NCBI RefSeq assembly: GCF_001598055.1
Contig: NZ_CP014844.1
Location: forward strand, 1,852,967 to 1,916,966
DNA from: Cupriavidus nantongensis
Lineage (GTDB): Bacteria; Pseudomonadota; Gammaproteobacteria; Burkholderiales; Burkholderiaceae
Direction: 5' to 3'
Length of the DNA stretch: 64,000 bases
Shown here: in pieces, positions 27,292 through 35,667 of the stretch
Layout: each line of letters opens with the position of its first letter
Numbering within the stretch: position 1 is the stretch's first letter
Program-made: the position numbers and the translations under genes
Notes under the pieces: generated by a model
The model's input: only the letters and a program-made list of their open reading frames with translations
Database searches by the model: none
Told to the model about the DNA's origin: nothing

Positions 27292-28554
27292 TCAGGTCAG
27301 GGCCAAGGCGACTGCGAAGCCAACCGCAGCCATTGCCGCATACGACGGGAACACTCTCCACGCAAGCGATTTTCCGTCCAACGACGTTAACAGGACAAGT
27401 TTGGTGGCTTGATTGACGGACGCCGCGATGAACAACGCCAGGGTGGCCGATGCGGCGGTGACGGCGCCTTCGTCTACCAGACGGCCAATCGAGAGCGTGA
27501 TCGCATCGACGTCCACAAGACCCGAGGCGGCGGCGGTGAGCATGACTCCGGCATCCCCGAAGCGATCGGCAAGAAAGCGGCCTGCCAGCATCACCGTGGC
27601 CAAGAACGCCGCGAACTGTAGCGCGGAGCGCAGTTGCAACGGGTTTCCAAGTTGCAGTTCGGGCAAGTCTTCGGCTGACGACCGCGCCGCCAGGAACGTC
27701 CCCACAACACCGCCAACTGCGGCCATGGCCACAAAGATGACCACCGGGCCCCAGCCGATGCCGGGGGCCGCGATGGCGACGAGGGCCGCCATGCGGGCAA
27801 ACATGGCTGCGCACGCGAGCGCCGCACCCGCCGCTGCCAGTGGACGCCACCCTGGCGTCTGCCCGGCCCACCGAGCCAACGTGGCCGTGGTGGCGGTGCT
27901 CGACACGATTCCCCCGAGCAGCGCTGTGAATACTAGCCCTCGCTTCCTGCCGAGCGAGCGCATCAGGACGAACCCAGTGAACGACAGCACAGCCAGCAGG
28001 ACAACGGCCCACCAAAGGCGATAGGGATTCAGCGCCTCATAGGGGCCAAAGCCACGGTCAGGGAGCACCGGCAGCACGACCACGCTGATCAACAGCAACT
28101 GCGTGCCGCTGCTGATCTCCGCCTCCGACAGCTTGCCGACGCCGGCATGCAAGAACTGCTTGAAACGCAGCAGTGCCAGTACGACCACGGCGGCAGCCGC
28201 CGAGACTTGCCAAGCGCCGCTGGTCGCCAGCGCCCCGATGGCGAATGTCGCAAGGGCGGCGACGGATGTGGTCAGTCCCATCACGGCATGCATATGCGCC
28301 GTCACCAGGTAACCGACCGCCAGATACAACCCGACGAGTACCAGCAGCGCGATGAGCATGCCGGCTCCCCAGCGCTGGGCCATCAGCCCACCAAGACCGC
28401 CGAGCAGGCCGATCAGCGCGAAGGTGCGAACGCCCGCGACCCGATGCCCCTCGGGCCGCTCACGTTGCTGCCAACCCCGTTCCAGGCCGATCAGAAGTCC
28501 CGAAGCGAGTGCCAGCGCGAGCCCGACCAGCGCGGGATCATCGAATTCACTCAT
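27292..28554 (-). CDS. MgtC/SapB-like membrane protein with DUF4010 domain
   Basis: This polytopic membrane protein has 420 residues and about twelve hydrophobic helices. The N-terminal third is MgtC-like (GLALALASGLLIGLERGWQQR, RTFALIGLLGGLGGLMA). The C-terminal part is DUF4010 with RKRGLVFTALLGGIVSSTATTATLA and a late GLVDVDAITLSIG. Function is unknown; MgtC relatives help survival under low magnesium and affect ATP synthase. The start overlaps the GAPDH stop in an ATGA. It is the last gene of the long minus-strand run. Confidence 0.87.
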   Translation of the reverse strand: MSEFDDPALVGLALALASGLLIGLERGWQQRERPEGHRVAGVRTFALIGLLGGLGGLMAQRWGAGMLIALLVLVGLYLAVGYLVTAHMHAVMGLTTSVAALATFAIGALATSGAWQVSAAAAVVVLALLRFKQFLHAGVGKLSEAEISSGTQLLLISVVVLPVLPDRGFGPYEALNPYRLWWAVVLLAVLSFTGFVLMRSLGRKRGLVFTALLGGIVSSTATTATLARWAGQTPGWRPLAAAGAALACAAMFARMAALVAIAAPGIGWGPVVIFVAMAAVGGVVGTFLAARSSAEDLPELQLGNPLQLRSALQFAAFLATVMLAGRFLADRFGDAGVMLTAAASGLVDVDAITLSIGRLVDEGAVTAASATLALFIAASVNQATKLVLLTSLDGKSLAWRVFPSYAAMAAVGFAVALALT

Positions 28555-29606
28555 CGTCGCACCTGGACGCGGTCTCGGATGAAATCACGCTGCAGTCCCA
28601 GCGAAGCATCGGTCCGCGCCATCGACGTCTGGGGATCGGTCTCGATGCCGCTCAAGGCGCGAATGGCATCGATGGTTTCGGGGATCACGATCGCCTGGTT
28701 GAAGACCTGGTAGGTGTAGTACACCTGATCGCCATCGACCGAAAGGACGTCCTCCCACAAGGCGACCTCCCACAGGTCGCCGCGCGGTCGGCCGAGATCG
28801 GCCATGAGTTCCACCGTGCTGTTGAGGGCCACGAGACCATCCGAGGATCGCACGAACGCGATCCGTGGCGCAGCGCGAAAGGCCGCCAGCACCTCGTCGC
28901 GCGTGGCCGGCCTCGTCAGTTCGACCCACCAGGTGTGCAGGTGGCTGCTGTTGTGCGGTGCCTTGACCGCGATCGTGACGACGTCCAGGTCCGGGATCAC
29001 AGTGCGCGCGTCCGGTCCCTGATGGCTGGGGATCGTCTTCTCCGGCAAGAGCGTGTTGATGATGCCCTCCGCATGCGCCTCCCACGGGTCGGAAGCCCGG
29101 CGGATCAGCGTCCCGCGGGCTCGCTTGAGCAGGCCCGCTGTCCGAAGCGCCCCCAGGGTGCGCACGATCGACGTCGTGTTGCAGGACACCACCCGGGTGG
29201 AGGTGCGGCCGATCGCGGTTGCGTAGTTCTCCTGCGCGACGAACGAATGACCGGTCAACGCGTGGGACTCGCCGCCATGGAAGATGGACTTCACACCGGC
29301 AGCGTCGTACGCCCTCTTGTTGACCGCGGCGACTTTCTTGGGTGTGCAATCGACCACGACGTCCGCGTTGGCGAGCAGGTCGGCCAGATCGCCCGCGACG
29401 GGAAGCCCCGCAGCACGCATCGATTGTGCGGCTTCAGCGGTCGCCGCGTAAATCGGGAAAGCGCGCTGCGCGGCCACCTGCAGGCGATAGTCGTGCACCA
29501 CGTCCGCGACGCCGGCCAGCGCCATGTCCTCCTGGAGTGCGACCGCATCCGCCACCCGCTTGCCGATCACACCGTATCCGTTCACTGCCACTCTGACCTT
29601 GTTCAT
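28551..29606 (-). CDS. gap: Archaeal-type (type II) glyceraldehyde-3-phosphate dehydrogenase
   Basis: This phosphorylating GAPDH of the archaeal family has 351 residues. It begins with the Rossmann motif VAVNGYGVIGKRVADAV (residues 6-22), includes DVVVDCTPKKVAAVN, and has the catalytic Cys142 in SCNTTSIVR. HTWWVELTRPATRDEV and LWEDVLSVDGDQVYY in the C-terminal half match the archaeal family, not the usual bacterial GapA. It would oxidise the glyceraldehyde-3-P released by phosphoketolase and can often use NAD or NADP. It is coupled to the downstream MgtC-like gene. An archaeal-type enzyme in this background suggests transfer with the island. Confidence 0.93.
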   Translation of the reverse strand: MNKVRVAVNGYGVIGKRVADAVALQEDMALAGVADVVHDYRLQVAAQRAFPIYAATAEAAQSMRAAGLPVAGDLADLLANADVVVDCTPKKVAAVNKRAYDAAGVKSIFHGGESHALTGHSFVAQENYATAIGRTSTRVVSCNTTSIVRTLGALRTAGLLKRARGTLIRRASDPWEAHAEGIINTLLPEKTIPSHQGPDARTVIPDLDVVTIAVKAPHNSSHLHTWWVELTRPATRDEVLAAFRAAPRIAFVRSSDGLVALNSTVELMADLGRPRGDLWEVALWEDVLSVDGDQVYYTYQVFNQAIVIPETIDAIRALSGIETDPQTSMARTDASLGLQRDFIRDRVQVRR

Positions 29607-29633
29607 GCCTGACTCCTTGCTTGATGAGGCGCT

Positions 29634-31256
29634 TCAGCCGCGGCTGCGCGCGATGGAAAACGTGAACCGGATCGCCAGCGCATAGCCCAGCAGCGCGAGT
29701 ACCGGCATGTCGCCCCAGCGCGGGCCCACGCCGTGCTGCATCAACAAGCTCGATGCGATGTACAGGCCGAGCGTCACGAGCGCCAGCGCGACGCGACGGC
29801 CGAGGCGGTCGATCCCGCTCAGCATCCTGGCATCCGGCTTGATCGACAGTTGCAGCAGGTCACCCTGCCGCAAGACGCTGTGCAGACGCCGCGCCAGCAG
29901 GGAGGGCAGGGCGTGGGCCGCGTTCCCCAGTTCATAGGGCAGACGCTGCGATGCCGCAGACTTGGGCTCGTCGAAGACGCCCGTGGTCGTGTGGCGAGAG
30001 ATGGCTTCGATGATGGAAAACTCGGGTGCCAGCAGGCGCACCGTCCCTTCGAGCAACAACAGGGTACGCGTGAGCACGAGGAGGTCCCTGGGCAGCCGGA
30101 CTTCCTGGGTCCGGCCCGCCGCCACGAGCTGCGCGAGAGCACCTGAGAGCGACCAGTCCTTCAGCGGCCTCTGTGCGCAGTCTGCGACCAGGGCACGCAC
30201 GACAGGCACGAACACGGCCCGATCGGTGCCGTCGCCGAGCAGGCCCAGGTCGAGCCAGGCATCGACCACCCATTCGGCATCCTGCTCGACGAAGGCCAGG
30301 GCGAACGCCACCAGCGCCCGCCGCATGTTGCCGTCGACCCGGCCCACGATGCCGAAGTCGTGCAGGCAGATGCGGCCATCGTCCATCACGAAGACGTTGC
30401 CGGGATGGGGGTCGCCGTGGAAGAAGCCATCGCGGAAGATCTGGGCGACGTAGCTGTCCACGAGTTTGCCCGCGGCCGCCACCGCGGTGGACGAAGGCAG
30501 ACCGTGCAGGTGAGCTCCGTGGCTGAACTGCTGGACCATGACGGTCGGCGTGCACAGGCCGTCCACCACGTCGGGGATCACGATGTCGGCAGAGCCGCGC
30601 CAGGCGTCGGCGAAACGTCGCACGGAAGCTGCCTCGCGCGACAAATCCATCTCGTAGCGGAAGTTGGCCGCAACCTCGTCCACGATGGCTGCCAGCCCCC
30701 AGCGACGCAGCGAGGGCACGAGCCCCTGCATGACCAGGACGATGCGGCGCAGGATGCGCATGTCGGTCTCGGCCTGCTCGGCCGCGCCAGGACGGCGGAT
30801 CTTCACCACCACTTCCGTTCCGTCCGGCAGGGCTGCACGATGAATCTGGGCGATCGAGGCCGCGGCGAGCGCGTGCATGTCGAAGCGTGCGAAGACCTGC
30901 TGCCATGGGCGGCCGAGCGCCGCCTCGACCTCCTGGACCGCCTGCTCGGGAGGAAACGGCGCCACATTGGCCTGCAGGCTGGCCAGAGCCTCTTGCGCAT
31001 CGGGCGCCAGAATGTCGGCCCGCAGGCTGAGATGCTGGCCCAGCTTCACGAAGGTCGTGCCCAATCGCTGCAGCACTTCGGCGAAGCGGTCGGCCGCCCG
31101 GTGGGTATCGCAGCGCATCAGGCCCCGGTGCCAGGCCACCCAGAGCAGGAGCCCGCTCAGGGCCATAGCGATCTGCGTGGCCCGGCGCAGCGCCGAGCGT
31201 TGCGTTGGGCGGCCCGCAAGACGCACGGTGGAAACGGGGCGGTTCGGTCGCGTCAT
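29634..31256 (-). CDS. ABC1/UbiB-family atypical kinase
   Basis: This 540-residue UbiB/ADCK-type protein has the hallmark TFVKLGQHLSLRADILAPDAQ (KxGQ motif), the Ala-rich nucleotide loop AAASIAQIHRA, a VVKIRRP Lys, and GNVFVMDDGRICLHDFGIVGRVDG (DFG). Two C-terminal membrane helices follow (LGRRVALALVTLGLYIASSLL; MPVLALLGYALAIRFTF). Family members have ATPase activity and support ubiquinone synthesis. Whether this copy replaces chromosomal UbiB or serves an anaerobic quinone role is unknown. The ATG overlaps the stop of the preceding dehydrogenase gene (ATGA). Confidence 0.9.
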   Translation of the reverse strand: MTRPNRPVSTVRLAGRPTQRSALRRATQIAMALSGLLLWVAWHRGLMRCDTHRAADRFAEVLQRLGTTFVKLGQHLSLRADILAPDAQEALASLQANVAPFPPEQAVQEVEAALGRPWQQVFARFDMHALAAASIAQIHRAALPDGTEVVVKIRRPGAAEQAETDMRILRRIVLVMQGLVPSLRRWGLAAIVDEVAANFRYEMDLSREAASVRRFADAWRGSADIVIPDVVDGLCTPTVMVQQFSHGAHLHGLPSSTAVAAAGKLVDSYVAQIFRDGFFHGDPHPGNVFVMDDGRICLHDFGIVGRVDGNMRRALVAFALAFVEQDAEWVVDAWLDLGLLGDGTDRAVFVPVVRALVADCAQRPLKDWSLSGALAQLVAAGRTQEVRLPRDLLVLTRTLLLLEGTVRLLAPEFSIIEAISRHTTTGVFDEPKSAASQRLPYELGNAAHALPSLLARRLHSVLRQGDLLQLSIKPDARMLSGIDRLGRRVALALVTLGLYIASSLLMQHGVGPRWGDMPVLALLGYALAIRFTFSIARSRG

Positions 31257-32284
31257 GGCTCATCCAACCTGTTGCGCAGGCGGCCCGCATGCCAGGCTGC
31301 GATGTTCGAGATGGTCTCGTCGAGGATGCGCGCGATCGCCTCCGACGTATTGAACCCGACATGCGGTGTCACGAGCACACGCGGATGCGTCAGCAGTGGG
31401 CTGGATGCCGACCAGCCGGTATCGCAACCCAGTCCGCCGCAGCCCGTGGGCACTTCGGGAGACAGATCCCCTTCCTGTTCCAGCACGTCCAGTCCTGCTG
31501 CGGCGACGGTACCTGCCTCCAGTGCGTGCAGCAGGGCGGCCTCGTCGATGAGCGCACCCCGTGCCGTGTTGATCAGTACCATGCCCGGTTTCATGCGCGC
31601 GAAGGCCTGCCCATCGAGAAGGTGGTGCGTGGCCTGCGTGGCCGGAACATGAAGGCTCAGAACATCGCTGCTTTGCAGGATCTGCTCCCACGTCACCACG
31701 CGGACGCCGGCGATGGGCGCTGCCGTGATGTCGAGCGATGGGGCGAGGGCCGGGTCGTACGCGAGAACTTCCATGCCGAAGCCCAGGGCGATACGGGCCA
31801 CGTGGCGCCCGATCCGGCCCAGCCCGACGATGCCCAGCGTCTTGCCTTCCAGCTCGAAGCCGGTGAGGCCGCGGTAAGCGAACGAACCTTGGCGCGCCCG
31901 CTCGTGGGCTTGTGTCAGATGGCGAGCCACGCCCAGCAGCAGCGCGAAGGCATGTTCGGCGACGCTGGCAGACCCATAGTCCGGCACGTGGCACACGGCA
32001 ATGCCGCGTCGGCGGCAAGCCTGCAGGTCGATGTGATCGAAGCCCGCGGAGCGCGTTGCCACGAGCCGCACGCGCGGCCGCAACCGGAGCACCGATTCGT
32101 CAACGCGCGTGCGCACGAAGACGCACAGCACCTCGGTGTCTTCATCGCCGACATCGGATACCACCAGGCGTTCGTTCTGGACGAAATGCGCGTGCCAGTG
32201 GGTCGGAAGCCGTTGCTGCAGCGCGGCCTGGTCCGCCGGTGCGATGTCGGAGAACAGAACGGACAGACGGTTCTGTGCGGTCAT
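31253..32284 (-). CDS. D-2-hydroxyacid dehydrogenase (D-lactate dehydrogenase-like)
   Basis: This NAD-dependent enzyme has 343 residues from MTAQNRLSVLFSD. The catalytic Arg lies in TRSAGFDHID, the Rossmann fold in TLGIVGLGRIGRHVAR (GLGRIG at residues 154-159), followed by INTARGALIDEAALL and the catalytic His in VTPHVGFNTSEA. Similarity is to D-LDH/VanH-type enzymes. It could reduce pyruvate to D-lactate and recycle NADH from GAPDH under low oxygen; the substrate is inferred from context. The upstream open extension (to 32680) is out of frame with the preceding gene products and is rejected. ATGA overlaps occur at both ends. Confidence 0.9.
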   Translation of the reverse strand: MTAQNRLSVLFSDIAPADQAALQQRLPTHWHAHFVQNERLVVSDVGDEDTEVLCVFVRTRVDESVLRLRPRVRLVATRSAGFDHIDLQACRRRGIAVCHVPDYGSASVAEHAFALLLGVARHLTQAHERARQGSFAYRGLTGFELEGKTLGIVGLGRIGRHVARIALGFGMEVLAYDPALAPSLDITAAPIAGVRVVTWEQILQSSDVLSLHVPATQATHHLLDGQAFARMKPGMVLINTARGALIDEAALLHALEAGTVAAAGLDVLEQEGDLSPEVPTGCGGLGCDTGWSASSPLLTHPRVLVTPHVGFNTSEAIARILDETISNIAAWHAGRLRNRLDEP

Positions 32285-32535
32285 GAGCCCTCCTCGATTA
32301 CCCGGTGCAGGGACAGAATGCAGAACGCGGCGATGAAGTGCCCGATCTTGGTGCCTTGCGCGAGTCCCGCTTGCGCGAATACCGTCGGCAGCCGGCCGGC
32401 GACCGCATCGCGCATGGTCTCGAATCCGTCGAGCAACTGAACCGTGAAGAACGCCGCGCGGCGCATCGGGCCCTGCGTGGGACCGCAGTCCGCGTAGGCC
32501 AGTGCGGGCTTGAATCTGGCCGGAGGATTCGTCAT
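32281..32535 (-). CDS. Small conserved-looking protein of unknown function
   Basis: The protein has 84 residues: a hydrophilic N-terminal third (MTNPPARFKPALAYADCGPT) then a helical part (RRAAFFTVQLLDGFETMRDAVAGRL) and a more hydrophobic end (IGHFIAAFCILSLHRVIEEG). It is joined by ATGA overlaps to the gene before and after, which strongly supports it being translated. I do not recognise a family. It always reads with the dehydrogenase downstream, so it may be an accessory subunit or a coupling protein, but this is only position-based. Confidence 0.7.
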   Translation of the reverse strand: MTNPPARFKPALAYADCGPTQGPMRRAAFFTVQLLDGFETMRDAVAGRLPTVFAQAGLAQGTKIGHFIAAFCILSLHRVIEEGS

Positions 32536-33176
32536 GGCACGGCCAGCCTCGCTCGGGGCTCACGGAACTGCCACAGCACGATGAAGCTGAGCACAGCGGC
32601 AAAGAAGCACCACACCGAGATGAACCAGGTTGCATAGAACATGTAGGCGGCGATTGCGGAGACAAAGGCGGCCACCCCAAAAGCCGCCACGCGCCGGTGG
32701 CTAGAAACCATCAGGCTTGCGCAGGTGCCGATCAGATACAGGGCCATCGTGGTCATCACGTAGAAGTGCGGCGAGTCGTAGAGGATGTGCTGGCCGACCA
32801 CGCGGGCCGTGATGGGCAGCTTCACCAGCATCGCCAGCAGGTACAGACCGACGAGCGCGCCCGCGACTGCAATGGCCACCAGAACCCGACGGCGCCAACG
32901 GACGCTCTCCAGCGCCAGCGCAGCCAGCGGGACGTAGATCGGCCACAGGACGTGCGAGAAGAACGAGTAGAGATGCGTCAGCGCCACGTTCAGCAAGGGC
33001 GCGCGGTCGGGGAACGTCAGCCACAGCATGCCTTCGAGCAGTTGCTGGACCCCGAACAGCAGCGGGATGGCGGCATACGGCAGTTCGCGCCGTGAGCGGG
33101 CCCGGCGCATGGTGACGGTCCCCAGGCCCAGCAGAACCGCTGCGGCCGTGAAACTGGCGGGTGCGGAAAAGCACAT
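32532..33176 (-). CDS. Membrane protein, DUF6629-like
   Basis: This integral membrane protein has 214 residues and about seven hydrophobic helices. It starts MCFSAPASFTAAAVLLGLGTV, the typical opening of DUF6629 proteins, with LPYAAIPLLFGVQQLLEGMLWL next. Loops are short and basic. Function is unknown. It starts 53 bases after the PRPP synthetase stop and ends in an ATGA overlap with the small gene downstream. Confidence 0.82.
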   Translation of the reverse strand: MCFSAPASFTAAAVLLGLGTVTMRRARSRRELPYAAIPLLFGVQQLLEGMLWLTFPDRAPLLNVALTHLYSFFSHVLWPIYVPLAALALESVRWRRRVLVAIAVAGALVGLYLLAMLVKLPITARVVGQHILYDSPHFYVMTTMALYLIGTCASLMVSSHRRVAAFGVAAFVSAIAAYMFYATWFISVWCFFAAVLSFIVLWQFREPRARLAVP

Positions 33177-33229
33177 GGGCAGTCATCTCCCCTCGATCGT
33201 GAGCGTCATGGCGAGCGCGGCGCAGCGGC

Positions 33230-34129
33230 TCATGGCGCGCCGGCTTCCATCAGTTCCTGCACCGCTGTCGCCAGCGGTGCCACCACGCTGATGCCGTTGG
33301 AGACATGCGGCACGGTGTCGCAGGTCACCACCCGCTGGGGCCCTGCCGCAAGAAGTGCGTGGTACGCGTCGGCGGCGAACAGGGCGTGCACCCCGATGCA
33401 CACCGGTGGCGGCAATCCCACGCTGCGCACACTGGCGATTGCCTGGATCATCGTGCGCGCGCTGGACACGATGTCATCGATGAGCACGGGCTGGCGGTCT
33501 GCCAGGGCCGCGGTGTCGGGAAGGCTGACCTCCACGTCCTTGTCGCCCCGGCGGATCTTCTGCAACACCGTGAACGGCGCGCCAGCCAAGCGCGCGACTT
33601 CCTGGACCCATTGCTCGCTTTCCGCATCGGGTCCGATCAACACGGGACGGTCCACATGGGCTGCGACCCAGGCCGCGATGGCGGGCGCGGACTGGACCAC
33701 ACGGGTCGGCACCCGGTAGACCTCGCCGAGCGAGCGGTAGCGGTGCAGATGGGGATCGACGGTGACGACACCGTCGAACACCGTCGACACCAGCGCAGCA
33801 AACGTGCGGGACGTGATGGCTTCGCCCGTGTTGAAGCGCCGGTCCTGACGCAGGTACGCCAGGTACGGGGCAGCCAGCAACACGCGGGTGGCGCCGAGGT
33901 CGCGCGCTGCGTCCGCGGCGAACAACAAGGGCAGCGCCTTGGCGTCCGGCTGTGCCAGGCTGGCCACGATCACGACGGTGCGGCCGGTGACGTCGGCGTC
34001 CAGCCGCACCAGCGACTCGCCGTCCGGGAACCGGTGCAGTTGCAGGGCAGCCCGCTGCGCGCCCAACGCCCGGATCAGTCCATCGGCGAAGTCTTCGTCG
34101 CCCGGCAGGTGAAAAACGAGAGGTTTCAT
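33230..34129 (-). CDS. prs: Ribose-phosphate pyrophosphokinase-like protein
   Basis: This PRPP synthetase family protein has 299 residues. It shows the N-terminal HRFPDGESLVRL, the ATP/Mg segment YLAYLRQDRRFNTGEAITSRTFA, VTVDPHLHRYRSL (the DLHA-type metal loop) and the PRPP-binding loop VLIDDIVSSARTMIQA. Sequence is divergent from housekeeping Prs (about 315 residues, VDDxxDTGGT), so it is a specialised paralogue. Its ATG overlaps the stop of the phosphorylase gene (ATGA). It may make PRPP from ribose-5-P or run in reverse to recover ATP; direction is not visible. Confidence 0.87.
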   Translation of the reverse strand: MKPLVFHLPGDEDFADGLIRALGAQRAALQLHRFPDGESLVRLDADVTGRTVVIVASLAQPDAKALPLLFAADAARDLGATRVLLAAPYLAYLRQDRRFNTGEAITSRTFAALVSTVFDGVVTVDPHLHRYRSLGEVYRVPTRVVQSAPAIAAWVAAHVDRPVLIGPDAESEQWVQEVARLAGAPFTVLQKIRRGDKDVEVSLPDTAALADRQPVLIDDIVSSARTMIQAIASVRSVGLPPPVCIGVHALFAADAYHALLAAGPQRVVTCDTVPHVSNGISVVAPLATAVQELMEAGAP

Positions 34130-35667
34130 AGGTTCTCCAAAATCTGGAAGATCGGTGGGCGCGAGCGGACGAACTGCAGCGCATAGGCCAGCTCGCCCGG
34201 CGCCTGGGCGTGCAGCGTGAAGAGCGGCTGTCCCGCTTCGACCTGGTCGCCCAGGCGCGCATGCACGTCGATGCCGGCGGCAGCGGCGGTCGGTGCTCCG
34301 GCGAGCTTGGCCGCCCGCGCGAGCAGCCGGTTGTCGATTCGGGAGACCCGTCCCGTGGACGGCGATGCGACGGTGTGCCGATGCGTTGCCACCGGGATGC
34401 TGCGCAGGCCGCCCTGCTCAGCGCAGATCGCCTGGAACGTGGCCCAGGCGCGGCCGTCGGCCAGCACCTGCGTGGCGAGCGTCAGGCCGCCGCCGGCGGG
34501 CGCTGCACCGCCCATTTCGAGGATGTCCGCCGCCAGCCGCAACGCTCGCTCCCGCAGGTCGGCCGGGGCCTCGGGCGTCCCTTGCAGGACGGCCAGCACG
34601 TCGCGGGCCTCCAGTGCCGGGCCGATCCCGCGGCCGACCGGCTGCTCACCATCGGTGACGCGCAAGGCCACGTGCAGGCCGATGGCGCTGCCCACCTCCT
34701 GCAGGCGCCGACCGAGCGCCGCCGCGGCCTGCGCGCTGCGCACTTTGGCGGTGGCACCCACGGGCAGGTCGATCAGCACATGGGTCGAGCCCGCGGCGGC
34801 CTTCTTGGACAGGACCGAGGCGACGAGCTGGCCCTCGCTGTCCAGGTCCAGCGGCCGCTCGACGCGGATGAGGATGTCGTCGGCGGGGCTGAGCCGTACC
34901 GAGCCGCCCCAGACGATGCAGCCGCCCGTGCGTTCGACCACGCGCCGCATGCTCGGCACATCCAGGTTCACCGGCGCCAGCACCTCCATCGTGTCGGCCG
35001 TCCCGGCCGGCGAGGTGATGGCGCGCGAGGAGGTCTTGGGCATCGTGAGGCCGCAGGCGGCCACGATGGGCACCACGAGCAGGGTCGTGCGGTTGCCGGG
35101 CAGGCCGCCGACGCAATGCTTGTCCACCACCAGCGGGCGCCCCCAATCGATGCGGTCACCGACGCCAATCATGGCGTTCGTGAGCGAGACGGTCTCCGCG
35201 AGGTCCAGGCGATCGCCGGCGCAGGCGGTGATGAAGGTGGCCAGATGCAGGTCCGAGTAATGGCCCGCCGCGACGTCGGAGATGATGGCGCTGAACTCGG
35301 CATCGCCCAGGGCATTGCCGTAGACCTTGGCCCGGACATGGCTGAGCGAATCCAGCGGCGGTGCATGGGTCACCGTGACCAGCTGGCCCGGCTGCGCCCC
35401 CAGCGACGCCCATGCCGATTCGGACAGGCCAGCGACGTTCTCGGCCAGCCAATTCCCATCGACGACGCTGAGCGTCGCCACGATGCTGCGGCGGCCGGCC
35501 GTCAGCTGCACGCGCGCCTGGGTCGTGAAACCCTCCGACCGGCAGACAGGGCAGTCGCGCCGCATGTAGACCACCGGCTCCTGATGGGTGTCGATGCCGG
35601 TGCGCCACGCCTGCAGCGTGTTCACGCCATCCTCTCCGGTGCCGGTCTCGTGCAGGTGCGCCGTCAT
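34126..35667 (-). CDS. Thymidine/AMP phosphorylase family protein (archaeal-type)
   Basis: This is a 513-residue nucleoside or nucleotide phosphorylase of the DeoA superfamily. After an N-terminal extension of about 85 residues come the helical domain and the phosphate-binding loop DKHCVGGLPGNRTTLLVVPI and KTSSRAITSPAGTADTMEVL. The C-terminal PYNP domain includes IDNRLLARAAKLAGAPTAAAAGIDVHARLGDQV. The long N-terminus and the sequence KHCVGGLPGNRTT fit the archaeal AMP-phosphorylase/'putative thymidine phosphorylase' branch rather than bacterial DeoA (about 440 residues). It would release a base and a ribose phosphate. ATGA overlaps tie it to the MBL RNase and the PRPP synthetase. Confidence 0.88.
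   Translation of the reverse strand: MTAHLHETGTGEDGVNTLQAWRTGIDTHQEPVVYMRRDCPVCRSEGFTTQARVQLTAGRRSIVATLSVVDGNWLAENVAGLSESAWASLGAQPGQLVTVTHAPPLDSLSHVRAKVYGNALGDAEFSAIISDVAAGHYSDLHLATFITACAGDRLDLAETVSLTNAMIGVGDRIDWGRPLVVDKHCVGGLPGNRTTLLVVPIVAACGLTMPKTSSRAITSPAGTADTMEVLAPVNLDVPSMRRVVERTGGCIVWGGSVRLSPADDILIRVERPLDLDSEGQLVASVLSKKAAAGSTHVLIDLPVGATAKVRSAQAAAALGRRLQEVGSAIGLHVALRVTDGEQPVGRGIGPALEARDVLAVLQGTPEAPADLRERALRLAADILEMGGAAPAGGGLTLATQVLADGRAWATFQAICAEQGGLRSIPVATHRHTVASPSTGRVSRIDNRLLARAAKLAGAPTAAAAGIDVHARLGDQVEAGQPLFTLHAQAPGELAYALQFVRSRPPIFQILENL

Noticed and set aside
25444..27390. 648-codon frame over the phosphoketolase gene
   Set aside because: Shadow frame with low-complexity Arg/Gly/Ala composition; the true frame has family motifs.
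29932..31362. 476-codon frame opposite phase to the UbiB gene
   Set aside because: The UbiB frame has KxGQ and DFG motifs; this frame has none and is Arg/Gly/Pro-rich.
32285..32680. N-terminal extension of the 2-hydroxyacid dehydrogenase
   Set aside because: It overlaps two coupled genes in another frame and has no family similarity; the ATG at 32284 begins the domain correctly.
34126..35667. Full archaeal AMP-Rubisco pathway
   Set aside because: The phosphorylase fits, but no ribose-1,5-bisphosphate isomerase or Rubisco gene is present.
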